A stretch of 43,900 nucleotides of DNA from contig CALVBV010000003.1 in assembly GCA_944325815.1 (NCBI GenBank), positions 1-43,900 on the forward strand, read 5' to 3'. The notes under the pieces were generated by a model, which searched no databases, was not told the origin of the DNA, and saw nothing but the letters and a program-made list of their open reading frames with translations. The position numbers were made by a program, and so were the translations under genes. This DNA is from Candidatus Gastranaerophilales bacterium. GTDB lineage: Bacteria; Cyanobacteriota; Vampirovibrionia; Gastranaerophilales; Gastranaerophilaceae. Positions 38,910 through 43,900 of the stretch are shown here, one piece after another; the first letter of the stretch is position 1, and each line of letters starts with the position of its first letter.

Positions 38910-40037
38910 ATGGCAAAAAATAAAAAAATAAAAGTAGCATTTCCTCACATGGGGACAATTTCAATTGCCTGGGCAGCAGGCTTAAGGAAAATCGGAGTAG
39001 AGCCGTATATTCCGCCATACACGAGCAAAAGAACCCTTTCGCTCGGGACCAAAAACTCACCGGAAGCAATCTGTCTCCCGTATAAGCTTATTCTGGGCAA
39101 CTTTATAGAAGCTATAGAAGGCGGTGCTGATTATGTTGCAATGATTACCTCTCCAGGAATATGCAGGCTTGGAGAATACGGAACCAATATTCACAATACT
39201 TTAAAAGATTTAGGGTATAATGCAAATTATATAGAACTATCCCTCTATGACGGAATAAAAGGATTGTATAAATTTTTAAAAGAACTCTCAGGTAAAAATG
39301 ACCCTATTTTGATTCTTAGAGCTATTAATATAACAATGCGAAAAATTTTTGCAATAGATGATTTAGACAGAGCTCTTTCATACTACAGAGCCCGTGAAAT
39401 CAAATTCGGCGACGCAGAAAAAAACTATAAAAAGGCTCTAAAAATGATTGACAAAGCCAATTCCACAAGAGAACTGCATGTTGCATACGAAAAAGCACTG
39501 AAAGAGGTTGAAAAGACTGAAATCGATGCACAAAGAGAGGTTTTGAATGTTGATATTACAGGTGAAATATTTCTTGTAAATGATGAATTTTCAAACCAGA
39601 ACATAGAGCGTGAACTTGGCAGAATGGGCGTAGAAACCAGAAGAAGCCTGACTGTCGGAAGCTTTTTAAAAGACGCCATAATCCCTAAAGCCTTCAGACC
39701 GCCCGAAACCCACCTTCAAAGAGCAGAGAGAATGGCAAAGCCTTATCTTATGAGAGATATAGGCGGCGACGCTCTTGAATGCGTTTCTGATGTGGTTTTT
39801 GCTGATGAAAAGGGAAAAGACGGCATAATTCACATTTCTCCGTTTACCTGTATGCCGGAAATTATGTCACAGAACATATTCCCGACAATGAGAGGAGAAC
39901 ACGAAATACCTATTTTAACCCTTATTATGGACGAACAGACAGGAAAAGCCGGATACATAACAAGACTTGAAGCATTTGTAGATTTAATGAGACGTAAAAA
40001 ACGTGCAAAGCTTGGCAAGAATAAAACCAGAATATAA
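38910..40037 (+). CDS. DUF2229-type acyl-CoA dehydratase activase-related protein
   Basis: 375 residues starting MAKNKKIKVAFPHMGTISIA after GGAGGG. It resembles the 2-hydroxyacyl-CoA dehydratase (HgdB-like) domain often annotated as 'CoA protein activase' or DUF2229: KVAFPHMG, SPEAICLPYKLILGNFIEAI, MITSPGICRLGEYGTN and HISPFTCMPEIM. The cysteines in those three blocks are likely ligands of a [4Fe-4S] cluster, so it is probably an oxygen-sensitive cytoplasmic protein. In many anaerobes this domain is fused to or next to an ATPase (activator) module; neither is adjacent here. Physiological substrate unknown. It ends with a basic tail and a terminator. Confidence 0.82.
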   Translation: MAKNKKIKVAFPHMGTISIAWAAGLRKIGVEPYIPPYTSKRTLSLGTKNSPEAICLPYKLILGNFIEAIEGGADYVAMITSPGICRLGEYGTNIHNTLKDLGYNANYIELSLYDGIKGLYKFLKELSGKNDPILILRAINITMRKIFAIDDLDRALSYYRAREIKFGDAEKNYKKALKMIDKANSTRELHVAYEKALKEVEKTEIDAQREVLNVDITGEIFLVNDEFSNQNIERELGRMGVETRRSLTVGSFLKDAIIPKAFRPPETHLQRAERMAKPYLMRDIGGDALECVSDVVFADEKGKDGIIHISPFTCMPEIMSQNIFPTMRGEHEIPILTLIMDEQTGKAGYITRLEAFVDLMRRKKRAKLGKNKTRI

Positions 40038-40055
40038 AAGAGCCTGCGGCTCTTT
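40037..40055 (+). terminator. Terminator after the DUF2229-type gene
   Basis: AAAGAGCC / GGCTCTTT stem with loop TGC, then a T-rich run, overlapping the stop codon. Confidence 0.88.
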
Positions 40056-40092
40056 CTTTTTATATAAAACTAATTCACCTCTTTATGTTAAG

Positions 40093-40105
40093 TTTTGTAA
40101 CAAAA
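40093..40105. promoter_or_regulatory. Inverted repeat TTTTGT-A-ACAAAA upstream of the Gly-rich orphan
   Basis: Perfect six-base arms around one base, 78 bases before the ATG at 40183; compare the site at 37003. The stretch between it and the gene is very AT-rich, with several TATAT boxes. Confidence 0.4.
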
Positions 40106-40182
40106 TAAATAAAAACTGAAATCCGATGTTTTTTATATACTTATTATATATATAAGATGTAAGAAACTACGAGGTACAGACT

Positions 40183-41310
40183 ATGTCAAGAATCAATTGT
40201 CACAGCGCATTTAAACACTACGAGATGTTTCACTCCGGACATTGCGGAGGCGGATATAATAATGTATCCAATACCGTATTTAATATTAACTGCGGCGGAC
40301 ACGGCGGTTTTTGGAACGGCTTTGGTCTTGGCTTAGGAAATGCCTTCGGCAGTTTATTCAGCGGCTTCCTTGGAGGCGGAATGGGCTTCGGTATTCCAAT
40401 GTTCGGCAGCGGATTCAGTATCGGCAGACCTATGTTCGGCGGAGGCTGGGGCGACTGGGGCAGCCGTCGTTCAGACAGAAGCAGCGAAAAAGAAACTATT
40501 AAAGAAGTTGTAAAAGATGATCCTGATTGTGCGAAAATAGCTGATATTACAGGCGAAATCAAAGAATTAGGCAAAAATCCTACAAAAGATGAAATTAATA
40601 AAATTATAAAAAATATAGATGATGCTATTGAAGATTTAGATAATAATAATAAAACAGCTCAAAAGAGAACTCTTGAAAATCTAAAAAGACAATTAGAAAA
40701 TAAACTCAATAACATAACTCCGGAACCGGATCCAGAACCTTCTGTTGTTGATCCAGCAAATCCAACTCCAGACAGCCAGCCACCTGTAGTTCCTACAAAA
40801 GGCAAGGTCAAAATAAACGGTGAGGAAGTCGACCCGAAGAGTATTACTCTGGATGACTTAATAACTGCTAATGATGATGAACTGGGTAAAATAACAAAAA
40901 AACAAGCATTTCTTATACTTGGAAACCTTGGGTATATAAAAGGCAGCGGCAACAATGCAGTAGGTCATTTATCAAATGTTTATGCAGTTTTGAAACTTCT
41001 TGAAAAATCCGGTGTAACCGTAGAAGTTGAAAATAGAAAAGAATCAGACGATAAATGGATAAAAGGTCCGTTGAGTAATGTTACTAAAGGCACTGACGGT
41101 AAACTTTCATATAACGTTAATTGTGCAAATATCGGGGCTTTCGGTGCAACATATAACTTCCAGGCTCAAGATGCAAACAATACTAAATACAAAGTAACAT
41201 CAACAGACACATCAGTAAAAGTTGATAACACAATAGAAGTTGAATACCAGGGTGAAAAGAAACCATTGATTAACAAATCCGGAAGAGTTCTTGCTAAACT
41301 GGCACAATAA
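40183..41310 (+). CDS. Glycine-rich orphan protein (375 residues)
   Basis: Family not recognised. After MSRINCHSAFKHYEMFHSGH comes a Gly/Phe-rich region (residues 20-95: GFGLGLGNAFGSLFSGFLGG; GGGMGFGIPMFGSGFSIGRP) that is low in charge and could associate with membranes or self-assemble. Next is a charged helical part (IKELGKNPTKDEINKIIKNI, about 125-175), a Pro-rich linker (PEPDPEPSVVDPANPTPDSQ), and a C-terminal domain of about 170 residues with mixed alpha/beta character (KVKINGEEVDPKSITLDDLI; KITKKQAFLILGNLGYIKGS). There is no classical signal peptide. Cysteines are at C6, C21 and C37. GAGG precedes the ATG. A secreted or surface structural role is a guess. Confidence 0.75.
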   Translation: MSRINCHSAFKHYEMFHSGHCGGGYNNVSNTVFNINCGGHGGFWNGFGLGLGNAFGSLFSGFLGGGMGFGIPMFGSGFSIGRPMFGGGWGDWGSRRSDRSSEKETIKEVVKDDPDCAKIADITGEIKELGKNPTKDEINKIIKNIDDAIEDLDNNNKTAQKRTLENLKRQLENKLNNITPEPDPEPSVVDPANPTPDSQPPVVPTKGKVKINGEEVDPKSITLDDLITANDDELGKITKKQAFLILGNLGYIKGSGNNAVGHLSNVYAVLKLLEKSGVTVEVENRKESDDKWIKGPLSNVTKGTDGKLSYNVNCANIGAFGATYNFQAQDANNTKYKVTSTDTSVKVDNTIEVEYQGEKKPLINKSGRVLAKLAQ

Positions 41311-41334
41311 ATAAAATAAAATAAATAAATTAAT

Positions 41335-41362
41335 AAAAACCGCTCTATAAAGGGCGGTTTTT
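41335..41362. terminator. Bidirectional terminator between Gly-rich orphan and 58-residue gene
   Basis: 11-base stem AAAAACCGCTC (41335-41345) with GGGCGGTTTTT (41352-41362), one T-G pair, loop TATAAA; it overlaps the stop codon of the small gene on the minus strand. Confidence 0.9.
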
Positions 41363-41537
41363 ATTTTATAAATACATATTTTTCTCCGTAAGGACTAGGC
41401 TGGCTTTTAATTTTTTCCAAAAAATCTCCAAGATTATATATGGATTCCGCGTTAAACGGATTACATATTTTATTTATCTGCAAAATCTCTTTTTCAGACA
41501 ATAATTTTGTGACAATTTGTTCGCTTGTTAACTCCAT
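41361..41537 (-). CDS. Small orphan protein (58 residues)
   Basis: A short minus-strand gene starting MELTSEQIVTKLLSEKEILQ and ending PYGEKYVFIK, with AAAGGA four bases before the ATG and a terminator overlapping the stop. Charged and helical, one cysteine (C25), no signal peptide or membrane segment. It is divergent from the flagellin leader and convergent with the Gly-rich orphan. No known family recognised; proximity to flagellin genes is suggestive only. Good codon structure, ribosome site and terminator make it probably real. Confidence 0.62.
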   Translation of the reverse strand: MELTSEQIVTKLLSEKEILQINKICNPFNAESIYNLGDFLEKIKSQPSPYGEKYVFIK

Positions 41538-41612
41538 AAAATCCTTTGTGTTAATTGGTTATAAAAAGTCTAACATCAATATTATTATGATTCAAGTAAA
41601 AAATCTAACTAA

Positions 41613-41632
41613 AGTTTGAGAAATTTCAAACT
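41613..41632. promoter_or_regulatory. Inverted repeat in the flagellin upstream region
   Basis: AGTTTGA-GAAATT-TCAAACT, seven-base arms around six bases, 176 bases upstream of the first flagellin. It overlaps a TAAAGTTT box that looks like a sigma-28 -35 element, but no matching GCCGATAA -10 box follows at the right distance, so promoter type is undecided. It could be an activator or repressor site. Confidence 0.4.
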
Positions 41633-41715
41633 ATTTTAGAATTTCAAAAAGACAAAGCAATGTGTATTATGTATATGTGAAGGATTAAATACCCCGAACA
41701 ATAATATTAGAAAGG

Positions 41716-41807
41716 CTTGCAAAAGTATTTTGCAGGTTTATTTGGCAAACAATAAATATTTTATTGTTTATCAAGGATGAAGGCTAAACAGAAAAGGAGA
41801 TCGAATT
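41716..41807 (+). promoter_or_regulatory. Structured flagellin 5' leader with two hairpins and a CsrA-like site
   Basis: Hairpin 1 at 41716-41736 (seven-base perfect core TGCAAAA / TTTTGCA, loop GTA, extended to nine pairs with one wobble). Hairpin 2 at 41747-41769 has perfect ten-base arms AAACAATAAA / TTTATTGTTT with loop TAT. Directly after it CAAGGATG (41772-41779) matches the core of the CsrA-binding consensus, and a second GGA lies in the ribosome site AAGGAG (41794-41799). This two-site layout resembles the CsrA-regulated hag leader of Bacillus. Confidence 0.55.
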
Positions 41808-42779
41808 ATGGCCACTATTACTATTAACACTAACTTAGCGTCATTGACTGCGCAGAGGAATTTGTCAGCTGCAACAACCGGCATGAACACAGCAATGGAG
41901 AGATTGTCAACAGGTTACAGAATTAACTCCGGTGCTGATGATGCGGCAGGTTCAGCTGTATCAACATTGATGGAAGCACAGATTTCTGCTTACGATGTGG
42001 CAGAAGCAAATGCTACTATGGGTTTAACCTTACTTGATACAGAAGAAGGAGTTCTTGATATTGTAGGCGATTACTTACAGCGTATCAGAGACTTGACCCA
42101 GCAGGCTGCTAACGGAACCTATGGTACATCATCATTGGAAGCAATCAGAGCGGAAGTTGAGCAAAGAATGCTTGAAATTAACCGTCTTTGCCAAGTAATT
42201 GATTATAACGGAATACAATTGCTTGACGGAACCAGCAATGCGGCACAAAGCGGCGACGGCGTTAATTTGCAGGTCGGAAACAATGCAGGATTGCCGAACG
42301 TAATAAACCTGGATGCAAGTTTATTTGAATCTGCAATGTGCTCTGTAATATTTTTCTCAGGTTTAGGCATAACTAAATTTGATTTTGCAAGAACAGGAGA
42401 AGAAGTAACCCAGGAATTACAAGATGCTTATGCTGACGCAAAAGCTGCAGTCGGCGCAGACGGCATAACTGCTATTTGTCAGGCAGTATACACAAATGAT
42501 ACTACTGCACGTCAATTTATATATTTCATAGATGACGCAATTGAAAATATATCAGACAGAAGAACTTTAATCGGTGCATATATGAACCGTGTAGAATCAG
42601 CTGTTGATGCTTTGAGTGTACAGAAAGAAAACATTGTATCAGCAAATTCATCTATTAAGGATGCTGATGTTGCGACAGAAGCTTCTAATTATATCAAATA
42701 CCAGATTCTTCAGCAATCTGCAGCAACCTTGCTATCTACAGCTAACCAAACACCAAGTATAGCTTTAAACTTAGTATAA
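41808..42779 (+). CDS. fliC: Flagellin, copy 1
   Basis: 323-residue filament protein exported by the flagellar type III apparatus. The N-terminal D0/D1 part is typical (MATITINTNLASLTAQRNLS; ERLSTGYRINSGADDAAGSA; LQRIRDLTQQAANGTYGT), as is the C-terminal part (GAYMNRVESAVDALSVQKEN; SNYIKYQILQQSAATLLSTA; NQTPSIALNLV). The variable region between about 145 and 235 is short, so the filament has only a small outer domain. Unusually it has three cysteines (C128, C178, C224), all kept in copy 2. The TLR5-type stretch L-Q-R-x-R has D where Salmonella has E. AAGGAG precedes the ATG after a long structured leader. Confidence 0.97.
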   Translation: MATITINTNLASLTAQRNLSAATTGMNTAMERLSTGYRINSGADDAAGSAVSTLMEAQISAYDVAEANATMGLTLLDTEEGVLDIVGDYLQRIRDLTQQAANGTYGTSSLEAIRAEVEQRMLEINRLCQVIDYNGIQLLDGTSNAAQSGDGVNLQVGNNAGLPNVINLDASLFESAMCSVIFFSGLGITKFDFARTGEEVTQELQDAYADAKAAVGADGITAICQAVYTNDTTARQFIYFIDDAIENISDRRTLIGAYMNRVESAVDALSVQKENIVSANSSIKDADVATEASNYIKYQILQQSAATLLSTANQTPSIALNLV

Positions 42780-42798
42780 TATAAAGGAGAGTAAAGAA

Positions 42799-43770
42799 AT
42801 GGCTACAATCACAATCAATACGAACTTAGCCTCTCTGACCGCTCAACGTAATTTATCAGCAGCAACAGACGGTATGAACACTGCAATGGAAAGATTGTCG
42901 ACTGGATATAAAATCAATTCCGGCGCTGATGACGCTGCAGGCTCAGCTGTATCAACATTGATGGAAGCACAGATTTCTGCTTATGATGTTGCTGATTCAA
43001 ACGCACAAATGGGTATTTCATTACTTGATACTCAGGAAGGTGTTTTGGATATTATCGGTGATTACCTTCAGCGTATCAGAGATTTGACCCAGCAGGCTGC
43101 TAACGGGACTTACGGCACATCATCTTTAGAAGCCATAAGATCAGAAGTTGAGCAGAGGATGCTTGAAATTAACCGTCTTTGCCAGGTAGTTGATTATAAC
43201 GGTATTCAACTGCTTGACGGGACAAGCAATGCGGTACAAAGCGGCGACGGAGTAAATCTGCAAGTCGGTAATAATGCCGGTGCACCTAATGTAATCAATT
43301 TAGATTCTTCGTTATTTGCATCTGCAATGTGTACGACAATATTCTTCTCAGGGCTTAACATCAATCAATTTGATTTCACACGTTCTGCAGATGAGGATAC
43401 ACAGAAACTTCAAGATGCTTACACAGAAGCAAAAGCTGCTGTCGGCGCTGACGGCATAACTGCTATGTGCCAGGCTATCTATACTAATGACACAACTGCG
43501 CGTCAGTTTATATATTTTATAGATGATGCAATTGAAAACATATCAGATAGAAGAACACTTATTGGTGCCTACATGAACCGTGTAGAATCAGCTGTTGATG
43601 CATTGAGCGTTCAAAAGGAGAATATTGTATCATCTAATTCATCGATAAAAGATGCGGATGTTGCAACAGAGGCGTCGAATTATATTAAATACCAAATTTT
43701 ACAGCAGTCAGCAGCAACCCTGCTTTCTACTGCAAACCAGACGCCGAGTATAGCTTTAAACTTAGTGTAA
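42799..43770 (+). CDS. fliC: Flagellin, copy 2
   Basis: 323 residues, same length as copy 1 and about 90% alike by eye, with no indel. The N- and C-terminal domains are almost identical, and changes cluster at residues 66-80 and 162-205. The DNA differs at many third codon positions, so the duplication is not recent and the protein is held by selection. The cysteines C128, C178 and C224 are conserved. AAAGGAG lies eight bases before the ATG, 19 bases after copy 1, with no terminator between them, so both are probably on one mRNA. Sugar modification by the Maf-type protein at the window's left end is plausible. Confidence 0.97.
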   Translation: MATITINTNLASLTAQRNLSAATDGMNTAMERLSTGYKINSGADDAAGSAVSTLMEAQISAYDVADSNAQMGISLLDTQEGVLDIIGDYLQRIRDLTQQAANGTYGTSSLEAIRSEVEQRMLEINRLCQVVDYNGIQLLDGTSNAVQSGDGVNLQVGNNAGAPNVINLDSSLFASAMCTTIFFSGLNINQFDFTRSADEDTQKLQDAYTEAKAAVGADGITAMCQAIYTNDTTARQFIYFIDDAIENISDRRTLIGAYMNRVESAVDALSVQKENIVSSNSSIKDADVATEASNYIKYQILQQSAATLLSTANQTPSIALNLV

Positions 43771-43780
43771 GTAATAGCGG

Positions 43781-43819
43781 AATACCTGTCCGGGAGTTAC
43801 GGACAGGTATTTTTTTTTG
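43781..43819 (+). terminator. Terminator of the flagellin operon
   Basis: Perfect 11-base stem AATACCTGTCC / GGACAGGTATT, loop GGGAGTTAC, then nine T. Confidence 0.96.
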
Positions 43820-43826
43820 CTCAAAT

Positions 43827-43856
43827 AAAAAAAACCGCTTGTAAAAAGGCAAGCGG
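43827..43856 (-). terminator. Minus-strand terminator of a gene beyond the right edge
   Basis: Read on the minus strand, CCGCTTG pairs with CAAGCGG and eight T follow, so a convergent gene is expected to the right of the window. Confidence 0.75.
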
Positions 43857-43860
43857 AAAA

Positions 43861-43881
43861 GGGAAAAGGGATTAAAAAGGG
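43861..43881 (+). repeat. Degenerate G-tract repeat downstream of the flagellin genes
   Basis: GGG tracts at 43861-43863, 43868-43870 and 43879-43881 separated by A-rich linkers. This loosely resembles the GGGGTAAA arrays elsewhere, again G-rich on the + strand downstream of a + strand gene, but with three-base tracts; a chance purine run cannot be excluded. Confidence 0.4.
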
Positions 43882-43900
43882 AAAAAATATAAATCTTACA

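Noticed and set aside
41612-41640. Sigma-28 flagellar promoter
   Set aside because: A TAAAGTTT box is present, but no GCCGATAA-like -10 box follows at the right spacing, so I do not call it.

Overview
The window is AT-rich bacterial chromosome with densely packed genes, strong GGA-type ribosome binding sites and many short intrinsic terminators. The gene set best fits a flagellated, anaerobic, non-photosynthetic relative of the Cyanobacteria (Gastranaerophilales / 'Melainabacteria' type). It includes a NifU/NifS iron-sulfur system, superoxide reductase plus ferritin, LL-diaminopimelate aminotransferase, a DUF151 bifunctional-nuclease protein, a DUF2229-type protein, flagellins and several short-tagged orphan proteins. 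This placement is inference from gene content; no rRNA or marker phylogeny could be run.

Layout. 1-3.1 kb, minus strand: a cut-off Maf-type flagellin glycosyltransferase, rlmN and a YkgJ-type Cys-cluster protein. 3.2-4.1 kb: overlapping superoxide reductase and ferritin genes. 4.3-9.8 kb: a three-gene operon of two large membrane orphans and a GlgE-like GH13 enzyme. 9.8-10.7 kb: a sugar acetyltransferase and a 60-residue orphan. 10.7-21.1 kb: a divergent efflux region, with marR-emrA-emrB leftward and outer-membrane factor, RND adaptor, RND pump and a second outer-membrane factor rightward. A perfect 22-bp palindrome lies between the two arms and is the likely MarR operator. 21.2-22.6 kb: small orphan genes. 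22.6-28.4 kb, minus strand: rlmH, mscS, nifS, nifU, a zinc-ribbon protein, pdxJ and a MurT-type ligase. 28.5-29.9 kb: YtxH/DUF948 small membrane proteins. 30.0-30.5 kb: tRNA-Leu(UAA) followed by a tandem repeat carrying the tRNA 3' end and co-varying hairpins. 30.5-38.8 kb: dapL, a tagged orphan, a DUF151 protein, nadK, an outer-membrane factor/adaptor pair without a pump, an orphan and mutL. 38.9-41.5 kb: a DUF2229-type protein, a Gly-rich orphan and a 58-residue orphan. 41.5-43.8 kb: a structured leader and two tandem flagellin genes.

Three cross-window patterns stand out. First, four otherwise unrelated proteins share a short N-terminal tag (hydrophobic start, then Asn-Phe at residues 10-11 or 12-13, then a small residue and Lys/Gly), which looks like an undescribed sorting or processing signal. 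Second, G-rich octamer repeats (GGGGTAAA on the sense strand) sit just after stop codons at three places, with a degenerate relative at a fourth, and could form G-quadruplexes in the mRNA. Third, the tRNA-Leu 3' end is duplicated 199 bp downstream together with hairpins that show compensatory base-pair changes.
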